Numbered from the stretch's first letter, positions 1-5,860 are shown. The stretch: DNA of 7,418 nucleotides from Thermoplasmatota archaeon (GCA_022848825.1 JAJISH010000207.1:1-7418); one strand, 5' to 3'. Notes: generated by a model not told the origin, from the letters alone. Numbers and translations: made by a program.

Positions 1-1
1 C

Positions 2-712
2 GAGCGGGAGGACGTCCCCGTCCACTTCCATCTCTCTGAGACGAGGAAGGAGGTCTACGACCACGTCGAGAAGTACGGTCTGCGCCCGCCGGAGTGGCTG
101 GAGAAGATAGGATTCCTCTGCGAAAGGGGCATCGCCGCGCACTGCGTCTGGCTCACGATAAACGAGATCAGGACGCTCGCCAAGAGAGGGGTCAGCGCGG
201 TCCACTGCCCCGTGTCCAACATGAAGCTCGCATCGGGCGGGTTCGCCCCGCTCCCCGAGATGTTCGAGAACGGAATGACCGTCTGCCTCGGGACGGACAG
301 CCCCCTGTCGAACAACAGCCTCGACATGTTCGAGGAGATGAAGTTCTGCTCGCTCATGCACAAGGCGTCCCGCTGGGATGCCACGGTCGTGCCCGCTCAG
401 AAGGCCCTTGACATGGCCACCATCGAGGGCGCCCGTGCCCTGGGGATGGAGGACTCGCTCGGGTCGATCGAGGTCGGGAAGAAGGCCGACATCATAGTCG
501 TGGACATGAAGAAGGCCAAGTCAACACCGCTGTTCAGGTCGAGAATCCCGTCACATCTGGTCTACTCCTGCAACGGGGGCGATGTGTCCCACACGATCGT
601 AAACGGGAGGATAGTCATGGAGGGCTCGCGGCCGACGAACGTCGACGAGGACGAGGTTGTCAGGAGTCTTCAGGAGCACGCGGACGATATCTTCGGTGAG
701 GGCGATGACTAG
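2..712 (+). CDS. MTA/SAH deaminase-family amidohydrolase (5'-truncated)
   Basis: This is the C-terminal 236 residues of a zinc amidohydrolase; the start lies before the window. The family hydrolytically deaminates 5'-methylthioadenosine, S-adenosylhomocysteine or related adenosines in nucleoside salvage in the cytoplasm. Visible active-site residues, numbered in the fragment, are the metal-ligand His10 and the catalytic Glu13 in HFHLSE, His47 in AAHC, and the metal-ligand Asp99 in LGTD. These correspond to His200, Glu203, His228 and Asp279 of the Thermotoga enzyme Tm0936 as I recall it. VSNMKLASG (71-79) and SNNSLDMFEE (103-112) are also family hallmarks. GKKADIIVVD near the C-terminus is the usual return to the composite beta-sandwich. 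The first HxH metal motif is off-window. The stop TAG overlaps the rnhB start by 8 bases, which suggests translational coupling. Family assignment is firm; the exact substrate cannot be read from this fragment. Confidence 0.9.
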   Translation, partial: EREDVPVHFHLSETRKEVYDHVEKYGLRPPEWLEKIGFLCERGIAAHCVWLTINEIRTLAKRGVSAVHCPVSNMKLASGGFAPLPEMFENGMTVCLGTDSPLSNNSLDMFEEMKFCSLMHKASRWDATVVPAQKALDMATIEGARALGMEDSLGSIEVGKKADIIVVDMKKAKSTPLFRSRIPSHLVYSCNGGDVSHTIVNGRIVMEGSRPTNVDEDEVVRSLQEHADDIFGEGDD

Positions 713-1355
713 GATTTGCGGGGTGGATGAGGCGGGTCGAGGTCCGGTGATCGGACCGATGGTCGTCGCTGGCGTCCTCGTGGAGGATGATCAGGCGCTC
801 CGGGAGATGGGCGTGAGGGACTCCAAGAAGCTGTCCGCGAAAAGGCGGGAGGAGCTCGCCGGAAAGATTCTGGAGGTGGCGGAATGCGAGATCCAGGTCG
901 TCCCCGCCGAGGACATCGATGAGACGCGGAAGCTGATGACGATCAACGAGCTCGAGGCGAGGGTATTCGCCTCCGTGGTCAGGAAGCTGAGGCCCGAAAT
1001 CGCGTACTTGGACTCCGCGGACGCGAACTGCGAGACGTTCGAACGCCTCGTGAGGAATGAGTTGGATTTCGATCTCAAGATAGTCAGCGAGCACAAGGCG
1101 GATGAGACCTACCCGGTCGTCAGCGCGGCGTCCGTGATTGCGAAGGAGAGGAGAGAGGAGGAAATGCGGAGGATCCGGGAGGAGCTGGGCGAGGAGACCG
1201 GGAGCGGCTATCCTGCGGACCCCATCACCGTCGAGTTCATGAAAAAGTGGATAAGCGAGAAAGGGGATTTGCCGCCATATACCCGGAGGAGCTGGGAGAC
1301 CGCACGAAGAATGCTCGCCGAATCGAAGGTGAAGAAACTCGATGAATTCCAGTGA
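705..1355 (+). CDS. rnhB: Ribonuclease HII
   Basis: RNase HII cleaves the RNA strand of RNA/DNA hybrids and nicks at ribonucleotides misincorporated in DNA. I start it at ATG 705 (216 residues), because the diagnostic GVDEAGRGPVIGP begins at residue 6, close to the N-terminus as in other archaeal enzymes, and GGTGAG lies just upstream. A longer reading from 657 would add an unrelated tail. The four acidic catalytic residues are Asp8, Glu9, Asp103 (YLDSAD) and Asp133 (HKADETYP), matching Asp7, Glu8, Asp105 and Asp135 of the Thermococcus enzyme as I remember it. VRDSKKLS (37-44), VVSAASVIAKERR (138-150) and GSGYPADP are also conserved. The gene overlaps the upstream amidohydrolase by 8 bases, and the SCP2 gene begins 6 bases after its stop, so the three are probably co-transcribed. 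The protein looks intact and of normal length. Confidence 0.96.
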   Translation: MTRICGVDEAGRGPVIGPMVVAGVLVEDDQALREMGVRDSKKLSAKRREELAGKILEVAECEIQVVPAEDIDETRKLMTINELEARVFASVVRKLRPEIAYLDSADANCETFERLVRNELDFDLKIVSEHKADETYPVVSAASVIAKERREEEMRRIREELGEETGSGYPADPITVEFMKKWISEKGDLPPYTRRSWETARRMLAESKVKKLDEFQ

Positions 1356-1361
1356 GGTGGA

Positions 1362-1694
1362 ATGGTGAAGATGCTTCTCATGGATGCGATCAGGAAGTTC
1401 AACGAGAAGGCAGAGACCGATGAGAAACTCAAGAAGGAGCTCAAGGGGATAACGAGGAAGATCCAGGTCGACGTGACCGACGGCGAGGGCTACAACTTCG
1501 TCCTCGAGGACACGCGCGTCTCGGATCTTCGTGAAGGCGAGATCGAGTCTCCCGACATCGTGATCGCGGCGAACACCGAGACGTTCACGGCGCTTCTGAC
1601 AAAGGAGATGGGTCCGATGAAGGCCATCGCCACGAGGAAGTTGAAGATGAAGGCGTCCTTGGAGGATATGTTCAGGTTGCGGAAGTTCTTCTAG
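1362..1694 (+). CDS. Small SCP2 sterol-carrier-domain protein
   Basis: This 110-residue protein consists almost entirely of an SCP2-like lipid-binding fold. The family signature is seen in SPDIVIAANTETFTALLT (63-80), followed by GPMKAIATRKLKMKA (84-98) and a C-terminal LEDMFRLRKFF. SCP2 domains have a hydrophobic pocket that binds lipids or acyl groups; the ligand in archaea is generally unknown. No signal peptide or membrane segment is visible, so it is probably cytosolic. The start is uncertain. ATG 1362 lies only 2 bases after AGGTG (1355-1359), whereas ATG 1371 lies 11 bases after it and 3 bases after a GGTG. The N-terminal residues are not diagnostic, so either could be used. The gene follows rnhB at 6 bases and probably ends that transcript, because a separate promoter and tRNA follow. 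I infer no functional link with RNase HII. Confidence 0.82.
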   Translation: MVKMLLMDAIRKFNEKAETDEKLKKELKGITRKIQVDVTDGEGYNFVLEDTRVSDLREGEIESPDIVIAANTETFTALLTKEMGPMKAIATRKLKMKASLEDMFRLRKFF

Positions 1695-1707
1695 CACAAG
1701 ACGATAG

Positions 1708-1715
1708 CTTTATTT
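1708..1715 (+). promoter_or_regulatory. TATA box for the initiator tRNA gene
   Basis: CTTTATTT is an AT-rich island in otherwise GC-rich DNA, about 30 bases before the first base of the mature tRNA. This is the usual archaeal distance, with transcription expected near 1737 and a short 5' leader for RNase P to remove. It resembles the TATA boxes before ftsZ, psmA and rrp4. Confidence 0.65.
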
Positions 1716-1741
1716 CTCTCGAATGTTTCCTATCCTTCGAT

Positions 1742-1850
1742 AGCGGGGTGGGGTAGCTAGGAAATCCCGTCGGGCTCATAACCCGGAGATCCCTGGTTCA
1801 AAGGCGCTCGGTGTCGTAGGGCACGAGCACTGAAAATCCAGGCCCCGCTA
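1742..1850 (+). tRNA. Initiator tRNA-Met (CAU) with a T-loop intron
   Basis: This is the initiator methionine tRNA, which reads the AUG start codon in the ribosomal P site. The acceptor strands are AGCGGGG (1742-1748) and CCCCGCT (1843-1849), with discriminator A1850; no CCA is encoded. The anticodon stem is TCGGG/CCCGG around loop CTCATAA, with CAT at 1777-1779. Three consecutive G-C pairs next to the anticodon loop and an A1-U72 end pair are initiator hallmarks that elongator tRNA-Met lacks. The T-stem is CCTGG (1792-1796) and CCAGG (1838-1842). The T-loop is interrupted: the 5' part ends TTCAAA (1797-1802) and the 3' part is T1837. Removing 1803-1836 restores the canonical loop TTCAAAT and a 75-base tRNA. 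The gene has its own TATA box, and its 3' flank carries small inverted repeats. Confidence 0.95.
1803..1836 (+). other. 34-base tRNA intron at position 59/60, with bulge-helix-bulge
   Basis: The intron boundaries follow from a canonical bulge-helix-bulge, the substrate of archaeal tRNA splicing endonuclease. Exon TTCA (1797-1800) pairs with intron TGAA (1831-1834) to form the 4-bp central helix. The 5' bulge is AAG (1801-1803) and the 3' bulge is AAT (1835-1837), each exactly 3 bases. The outer helix is the T-stem, and the inner helix pairs G1804 with C1830, then GCTCG (1806-1810) with CGAGC (1824-1828) after one C-A mismatch. TG/CA (1812-1813/1822-1823) can extend it past a bulged G1811. Cutting after the second base of each bulge releases 1803-1836 and joins A59 to U60. 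The usual position for archaeal introns is 37/38. Confidence 0.88.
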
Positions 1851-1855
1851 TTCTA

Positions 1856-1938
1856 CGCACATGTCGTGCGGAAGGCCCGCCGACTTCTGCAGGCCTTGGG
1901 GGAGAGAATGACACGTCTGAATGACACCAGCGTCAGAC
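1856..1938 (+). repeat. Three consecutive small inverted repeats after the tRNA
   Basis: The stretch 1851-1994 has no convincing gene. It contains CGCAC/GTGCG (1856-1860/1866-1870, 5-base loop), AAGGCC/GGCCTT (1872-1877/1892-1897, extendable by GC/GC inside one mismatch) and GTCTGA/TCAGAC (1915-1920/1933-1938). AATGACAC also occurs twice, at 1907 and 1920. No T-run follows, so a standard archaeal terminator is not evident. They may be tRNA trailer structure, the leader of the next gene, or chance in GC-rich DNA. Confidence 0.4.
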
Positions 1939-1982
1939 CAGTCCAGCAATGCGGGAAACCACAGGTCCTCAGGATGGACACA

Positions 1983-1990
1983 GAGGAGAT
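1983..1990 (+). promoter_or_regulatory. Shine-Dalgarno site deciding the zinc-ribbon protein start
   Basis: GAGGAGAT, a good complement to the 16S rRNA tail, ends 4 bases before ATG 1995. The in-frame alternatives GTG 1866 and ATG 1974 have no comparable site. ATG 1908 has GGGGGAGAG before it, but it would add a tail of odd composition with no recognisable domain. Confidence 0.6.
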
Positions 1991-1994
1991 CATC

Positions 1995-2762
1995 ATGTGC
2001 AGCGCCTGCCTGGGTCACCTGAAGCAGGGTCTGGCCTCTACTAAGTGCGATTGCGGGAAGGTCTTCCACGTGAGCTGCGCCTCGAGGCTGGAGGACTGCC
2101 CGAACTGCGGGGCTCGAATCGAGGACCGCATGATGGTCCCAGGGGTCAGGTCCGAGGAGGACCCCGAGGTCGACTTCGAGAACATCCCCATCCCAAAGCT
2201 CAGGCTGACATCCGAGGAGAAGCTCGAACTGCTCGAGGAGAGGCTTCTGTTGGGGGAGATATCCGAGGGGACCTTCCGAGAGCTGAGGGAGAAGCTCGTG
2301 ACCGAGCTAGAGGCCGTCAGATATCAGTGCCCCTGCTGCGGTCGCTTCATCGACGTGGAGGACGAATCGTGCGAGTGCGGGGCGATCTTCTCTGACGAGG
2401 AGATCGGCAACGCCCTGGCCTGTCCGGAATGCAGCTCGCTTGTCCCAAAGGACGCCCAGTTCTGCGAGTCCTGTGGTGTCAGGTTCGTCGAGGACGGGAC
2501 GTTCGTCTGTCCCATCTGCTCGAGGGAGCTCGATCTGGATACGGGAACGTGCGAGTGCGGGGCGAAGTTCTCGGACGAGGTCGTGCTCGGGTTCCACTGT
2601 CCACAGTGCGGGGAGTTCCAGGTGCAAGACAACGAACGATGCACGTCCTGCGGCGTTCGATTCGTCGAGGAAGAGGCCGTGCTCTATCAATGCGAGAGCT
2701 GCGGTGAGACCTTCCGCGAGGATCTTGCGGACTGCCCGACGTGCGGTGCGAGCTTCTCGTGA
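1995..2762 (+). CDS. RING-like finger, SHOCT-like segment and five zinc ribbons
   Basis: The function of this 255-residue, cysteine-rich, acidic protein is unknown. Residues 2-38 form a RING/treble-clef-like finger: Cys2, Cys5, Cys18, Cys20, His25, Cys28, Cys35, Cys38. The CGKVFHVSC core recalls the CGHxFHxxC of eukaryotic RING-H2 domains, with Lys in place of one His. After an acidic linker, residues 72-105 (EERLLLGEISEGTFRELREK) resemble a SHOCT domain, a short helical hairpin often found in oligomerising proteins. Five zinc ribbons follow at Cys112/115/126/128, 143/146/157/160, 172/175/186/188, 202/205/216/219 and 233/236/247/250. All have exactly 10 residues between the cysteine pairs, and the first and third end in CxC instead of CxxC. 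There is no membrane segment or signal peptide. Such proteins usually serve as protein- or nucleic-acid-binding scaffolds; a ubiquitin-ligase role would be speculation. No TATA box is clear upstream, so transcription may continue from the tRNA promoter. Confidence 0.85.
   Translation: MCSACLGHLKQGLASTKCDCGKVFHVSCASRLEDCPNCGARIEDRMMVPGVRSEEDPEVDFENIPIPKLRLTSEEKLELLEERLLLGEISEGTFRELREKLVTELEAVRYQCPCCGRFIDVEDESCECGAIFSDEEIGNALACPECSSLVPKDAQFCESCGVRFVEDGTFVCPICSRELDLDTGTCECGAKFSDEVVLGFHCPQCGEFQVQDNERCTSCGVRFVEEEAVLYQCESCGETFREDLADCPTCGASFS
2328..2690 (+). repeat. Tandem intragenic duplication of a two-ribbon unit
   Basis: Residues 112-171 and 172-232 of the zinc-ribbon protein are two copies of a roughly 60-residue unit, each a CxC-type ribbon followed by a CxxC-type ribbon. 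Shared segments include CECGA-F-SDE and SCGVRFVE. At DNA level TGCGAGTGCGGGGCGA recurs exactly 180 bases apart (2370 and 2550). The fifth ribbon is a lone half unit. This points to duplication within the gene. Confidence 0.75.
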
Positions 2763-2763
2763 G

Positions 2764-2803
2764 GGCTCGGACCGATTGCTCGAAGGACGGCATATTCCGA
2801 GCC
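2764..2803 (+). repeat. Inverted repeat between the zinc-ribbon gene and ftsZ
   Basis: GGCTCGG (2764-2770) and CCGAGCC (2797-2803) are perfect complements, and CCG/CGG (2772-2774/2788-2790) can extend the stem inward. The repeat starts right after the zinc-ribbon stop and ends 9 bases before the ftsZ TATA box. It could be an mRNA 3'-end hairpin or an operator, but no T-run follows and the wide loop makes chance plausible. Confidence 0.35.
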
Positions 2804-2812
2804 ATCCACATA

Positions 2813-2821
2813 CTTTAAATA
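2813..2821 (+). promoter_or_regulatory. TATA box for ftsZ
   Basis: CTTTAAATA stands out in an AT-rich island 40 bases before the ftsZ ATG. Transcription would be expected near 2842, giving a leader of about 19 bases. The pre-start region GGGATGGAAA offers only a weak ribosome binding site. Confidence 0.7.
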
Positions 2822-2860
2822 TCCATAATCATATTCACCCAGAGCAGGCTGGGATGGAAA

Positions 2861-3985
2861 ATGAAGTCGATAATTGATACCGCTTTGTCTAGACATGAAG
2901 ACGAAAAGAAGCTCGAGGACGACTCGCCGGAGGAGATCGAAGCACCGGTCCCTGTGGGGGATGACAAAGAGCTTGAAGAGATAGTGAAGTCCCTACATGT
3001 AAGCATCAAGATCCTTGGTTGTGGGGGTGGAGGGTCCAATACGATCAACAGGCTCAACGAGGCCGGTATTGTCGGAGCTCAGCTGATGGCTCTGAACACG
3101 GACGCGAAACATCTTCTCTCGATTCACGCGCCGAAGAAGTTGCTCATAGGAAAGAGACTGACCAAAGGCCTTGGCGCTGGCGCCATCCCAGAGGTCGGCG
3201 AGCAAGCCGCGGCGGAGAACGAGGAAGAGCTACGTCAGTTCCTGAGAGGAGCACACATATGCTTCATCACTGCAGGAATGGGCGGAGGCACAGGAACCGG
3301 ATCAGCACACTATGTGGCAAGGCTCGCGAGGGCCCAGGGCTGCTTGACGCTGGGCATAGTGACGATGCCCTTCCAGGCCGAGGGGAAGCAGAGATTGGAA
3401 GTGGCCAGGAGAGGTCTCGACAGGCTCAGAACGCACTGCGATACGACCATCGTGATATACAACGACAGGCTCCTTGATTTGGTTCCGAGGTTGCCCATCG
3501 ATGCGGCATTCAAGGTCGCCGATGAGGTCCTCATGGAGTCCATCAAGGGGATGACGGAGATAATCACGAAACCCGGGCTCGTCAACCTAGACTACAGCGA
3601 CCTGATGACCATCATGAAGAACGGCGGCGTGGCGATGATAGGAATCGGCGAGAACGATGAGGATCGGGACAGGGTGTCGCTCGCGGTGGGCGAAGCTCTT
3701 GAGTCTCCACTCCTTGGCGAGGTCGACCTTACGCATGCGAGGGGCGCCCTTGTGCGGATCATCGGTAGCCCAGACATGACCGTGTCCGAGGCAGAGAGTG
3801 CCGCGAGGATAATCGGTGAAAAGGTCAACCCGAATGCCCAGATAATCTGGGGATGCTCCGTCGATCCGTCGCTGCAGAAGACGGTCAGAGTGCTGATAGT
3901 CATCACGGGCGTGAAGTCCGAACAGATCCTGAGCAGGGAAGGTCCCCAGGCCGTCGAGGAGCACGACATAGACGTGGTCCAGTAG
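2861..3985 (+). CDS. ftsZ: Cell-division GTPase FtsZ (FtsZ1-like)
   Basis: FtsZ is a tubulin-like GTPase that polymerises at mid-cell; archaeal FtsZ1 and FtsZ2 have distinct roles in assembling and constricting the division ring. The 374-residue protein has an acidic N-terminal tail (about 1-45), GCGGGGSNT (53-61) in the nucleotide pocket, the tubulin signature GGGTGTGSA (141-149), and the T7 loop NLDYSD (242-247) with catalytic-type Asp244 and Asp247. The C-terminal domain ends near 352 and is followed by a short acidic tail ending DIDVVQ. KPGLVNLD, GGVAMIGIGE and TMPFQAEGKQR look closer to haloarchaeal FtsZ1 than to FtsZ2 as I recall them, and it is clearly not CetZ. The start ATG 2861 fits the typical MxSI-like beginning. 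It has its own TATA box, and rnp2 starts 23 bases after its stop, so the two are probably co-transcribed. This is an unusual partner for the exosome/proteasome block. Confidence 0.97.
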   Translation: MKSIIDTALSRHEDEKKLEDDSPEEIEAPVPVGDDKELEEIVKSLHVSIKILGCGGGGSNTINRLNEAGIVGAQLMALNTDAKHLLSIHAPKKLLIGKRLTKGLGAGAIPEVGEQAAAENEEELRQFLRGAHICFITAGMGGGTGTGSAHYVARLARAQGCLTLGIVTMPFQAEGKQRLEVARRGLDRLRTHCDTTIVIYNDRLLDLVPRLPIDAAFKVADEVLMESIKGMTEIITKPGLVNLDYSDLMTIMKNGGVAMIGIGENDEDRDRVSLAVGEALESPLLGEVDLTHARGALVRIIGSPDMTVSEAESAARIIGEKVNPNAQIIWGCSVDPSLQKTVRVLIVITGVKSEQILSREGPQAVEEHDIDVVQ

Positions 3986-4008
3986 AGGGTCTTTGACAGC
4001 GATCGCAC

Positions 4009-4335
4009 ATGGTCGTCCGGGATAAGGTCGGAAGGAAGAGGTATATCGTTTTCAGTGTTCACACAGAGAGTGAGCTATCTCACGGCGACTTCGAGCGGGC
4101 AGCCATCCTGCTATTGAGAGAGAAGGGAGCGCTTCGAACGGTCCGACCCACGCTCATCGACTTTGACGATGGAGCGGGCATACTGAGATGCGCTCACACG
4201 GGAAGGGACGAGGCGGTCGACATCCTCAACTCGATGACGAACGTGATGGGGACGAAGGTGCGCGTCGAGACGGTCAAGACATCGGGGACTCTGCGCAAGG
4301 CAAGAGAGATCGCGAAGGGCCTGGCCAGCGGGTGA
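4009..4335 (+). CDS. rnp2: RNase P protein component 2 (Pop5)
   Basis: This 108-residue protein belongs to the Rpp14/Pop5 family. In archaea Pop5 pairs with Rpp30 and supports the catalytic RNA of RNase P, which removes 5' leaders from pre-tRNA. Recognisable parts are RKRYIVFSV (9-17), which forms the first strand, FERAAILLLREKGALRT (28-44), a strand ending GILRCAHTGRDEAVD (57-71), and the C-terminal VKTSGTLRKA (89-98) typical of the family. The start ATG 4009 is the only usable one, as an in-frame TGA lies at 3994; no strong Shine-Dalgarno site precedes it, so translation may be coupled to ftsZ. Its place just before psmA and the SBDS gene matches the conserved archaeal superoperon and strengthens the call. 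The usual neighbour encoding Rpp30 is not present in this window. The stop overlaps a small inverted repeat upstream of the psmA promoter. Confidence 0.9.
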   Translation: MVVRDKVGRKRYIVFSVHTESELSHGDFERAAILLLREKGALRTVRPTLIDFDDGAGILRCAHTGRDEAVDILNSMTNVMGTKVRVETVKTSGTLRKAREIAKGLASG

Positions 4336-4347
4336 GAACAATCTCAC
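4332..4347 (+). repeat. Operator-like inverted repeat upstream of the psmA TATA box
   Basis: GTGAGA and TCTCAC are perfect 6-base arms separated by ACAA. The site overlaps the rnp2 stop codon and ends 3 bases before the psmA TATA box, next to where the TFB recognition element lies. This placement suits a repressor or activator site; it could also be a small mRNA-end hairpin. No known regulator consensus is recognised. Confidence 0.4.
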
Positions 4348-4350
4348 AAA

Positions 4351-4358
4351 GTTTATAA
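4351..4358 (+). promoter_or_regulatory. TATA box for psmA
   Basis: GTTTATAA, preceded by an A-rich recognition-element-like CACAAA, lies 42 bases before the psmA ATG. Transcription is expected near 4380, leaving a very short leader that still contains AGGTGA (4383-4388), a good Shine-Dalgarno site 4 bases before the ATG. Confidence 0.72.
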
Positions 4359-4392
4359 CACAAGCTAGCATTAACCGTAAAAAGGTGAATTC

Positions 4393-5115
4393 ATGCAACC
4401 AGGACAGATGGCTTATGATAGGGCGATCACGGTCTTCTCTCCCGATGGGAGACTGTTTCAAGTAGAGTACGCAAGGGTAGCGGTCACTCGCGGAACGACG
4501 ACCGCGGGACTCAAGTTCAAGGATGGAATCGTGCTGATGGCAGACAAGAAGATCGCGAGCAAGCTGATGGAGCCCTCATCCGTTGAGAAGATCTTCCAGA
4601 TAGACGAGCACGTGGGCTGTGCCACCTCGGGCCTCGTCGCCGATGCGAGGGCTCTGGTCGACTTTGCGAGGATCGTGGCCCAGATAAACAAGGTGACCTA
4701 TGACGAGAGGATCTCGGTCGACCTTCTTGTCAAGAAGATATGCGACTACAAGCAGAACTACACTCAGTACGGAGGCGTCAGGCCGTTCGGTACGGCGCTT
4801 CTCGTGGCGGGAGTGGACACTCAGGGGAATCATCTCTTCGAGACGGACCCCAGCGGCGCACTTGTCTCCTATAAGGCGGGTAGCATAGGCTCTGGCCGTA
4901 ACACCGTCATGGAGCTCTTCGAGGAGAAGTTCGAGGAGGACATGTCCATGGACGCGGCCATCACTCTCGGATTGGAAGGGCTCTCGAAGTCAACCGAAGA
5001 TGAGCTCAACGAGCAGGCCGTTGAGATAGGCATAGTCGTGAAAGGCGAGAAGTTCAAGAGACTCACAGATGACGAGGTCGGCGCCTACCTCGAGAAGATC
5101 CCAAAGGCCTCCTAG
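4393..5115 (+). CDS. psmA: 20S proteasome alpha subunit
   Basis: PsmA forms the two outer seven-membered rings of the archaeal 20S proteasome, which gate substrate entry and dock the PAN or Cdc48 ATPases; proteolysis itself is done by the beta subunit, not in this window. The 240-residue protein starts [20 protein letters not shown], nearly identical to Thermoplasma PsmA as I recall it, with the YDR gate motif at 8-10. Residues needed for ATPase C-terminal docking are present: Glu25, Arg28, Lys66 and Gly80. QYGGVRPFG and AGSIGSG are also conserved. One oddity is Val29 where most alpha subunits have Glu (EYARVAV instead of EYAREAV). The start is supported by AGGTGA and a TATA box. The SBDS gene follows after 10 bases, so the two form one unit. 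Confidence 0.98.
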   Translation: MQPGQMAYDRAITVFSPDGRLFQVEYARVAVTRGTTTAGLKFKDGIVLMADKKIASKLMEPSSVEKIFQIDEHVGCATSGLVADARALVDFARIVAQINKVTYDERISVDLLVKKICDYKQNYTQYGGVRPFGTALLVAGVDTQGNHLFETDPSGALVSYKAGSIGSGRNTVMELFEEKFEEDMSMDAAITLGLEGLSKSTEDELNEQAVEIGIVVKGEKFKRLTDDEVGAYLEKIPKAS

Positions 5116-5125
5116 GAGTGGAGCG

Positions 5126-5860
5126 ATGGGAAAGAGGGATTTCCAGAAGGAGCATACCACTGATATACTCAAAGAAATGGTAATCGCCCGATTGGAGAAG
5201 GGCGGGGAGACGTTCGAGATCCTCATCGACCCAGACTGCGTGGACGAGATCAGGGGCAACCCCGAGGCGAGCGTTTCCGAATACATCGCCATAGACAAGA
5301 TTTTCCGGGATGTGAAGAAGGGAGCGAGGGCCTCCGAGGAGAAGATGTTGGAGATCTTCGGGACCGAGGACCCCGAGGAGGTCGCAGGCACGATTGTGCG
5401 AAAGGGCGATATCCAGGTCACGACGGACCAGCGGAGGGCCATGACCGAGGAGAAGAGGAAGGCGATTGTCAACCACATCTCGCGCAACGCCATCAATCCC
5501 CAGACTCGAACGCCCCATCCGCCCCAGAGGATCGAGAACGCCATGTCAGAGGCAGGAGTGCACATCGACCCGTTCAAGAGCGTCGATGGTCAGCTGAAGA
5601 GCATCCTCGACGCTCTCCGGCCCATAATCCCGATCAGCATCGAAAAGGTCAAGGTCGCGGTGAAGCTTCTTGCCGAGGACTGTCCCCGGTGCTACGGCGA
5701 CATCAAGGCCTTCGGCGACATCATTCAGGAGGAGTATCAGAAGGACGGGTCTTGGATCGGCGTCGTCGAGATGCCCGCGGGCATGCAGACGGAATTCCTT
5801 GAGCGGGTGAACCAGCGCACTCGTGGGAACGTCGAAATGAAGGTACTCAAGGATGGGTAG
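5126..5860 (+). CDS. SBDS family ribosome maturation protein
   Basis: This is the archaeal homologue of Shwachman-Bodian-Diamond protein/Sdo1. In eukaryotes it works with the EFL1 GTPase to release the anti-association factor eIF6 from the 60S subunit; the archaeal role is inferred to be similar large-subunit maturation. The 244 residues fit the three-domain family: an N-terminal FYSH domain (about 1-100, with [17 protein letters not shown] at 21-37), a helical middle domain with [12 protein letters not shown] (116-127) and [10 protein letters not shown] (131-140), and a ferredoxin-like C-terminal domain from about 172. I choose ATG 5126, with GGAG at 5115-5118; a second ATG at 5177 lacks a binding site. 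It follows psmA by 10 bases, as in many archaea. After its TAG the same frame stays open for 44 more codons, which I do not regard as part of the gene. Confidence 0.96.
   Translation: MGKRDFQKEHTTDILKEMVIARLEKGGETFEILIDPDCVDEIRGNPEASVSEYIAIDKIFRDVKKGARASEEKMLEIFGTEDPEEVAGTIVRKGDIQVTTDQRRAMTEEKRKAIVNHISRNAINPQTRTPHPPQRIENAMSEAGVHIDPFKSVDGQLKSILDALRPIIPISIEKVKVAVKLLAEDCPRCYGDIKAFGDIIQEEYQKDGSWIGVVEMPAGMQTEFLERVNQRTRGNVEMKVLKDG

Noticed and set aside
657..704. Longer RNase HII start at 657
   Set aside because: It would add 16 residues overlapping the amidohydrolase end, with no homology to the family N-terminus; ATG 705 places the DEAGRG motif normally.
660..1697. 345-residue minus-strand open frame opposite rnhB and the SCP2 gene
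   Set aside because: It is a leucine/histidine/arginine-rich shadow of two recognised plus-strand genes, spans both of them and the gap, and shows no domain.
1907..1936. Box C/D guide RNA suggested by repeated ATGAC and CTGA motifs
   Set aside because: The ATGACAC copies do not match the C box RTGATGA, and no properly spaced C, D', C', D set can be assembled.
1866..1994. N-terminal extension of the zinc-ribbon protein from GTG 1866 or ATG 1908
   Set aside because: The added residues have no domain-like pattern, the DNA holds inverted repeats, and ATG 1995 has the better-placed Shine-Dalgarno site.
2440..2877. 145-residue plus-strand frame inside the zinc-ribbon gene, running into ftsZ
   Set aside because: It is a Ser/Arg-rich frame shadow; the zinc-ribbon frame has regular cysteine motifs, and this frame crosses the ftsZ promoter.
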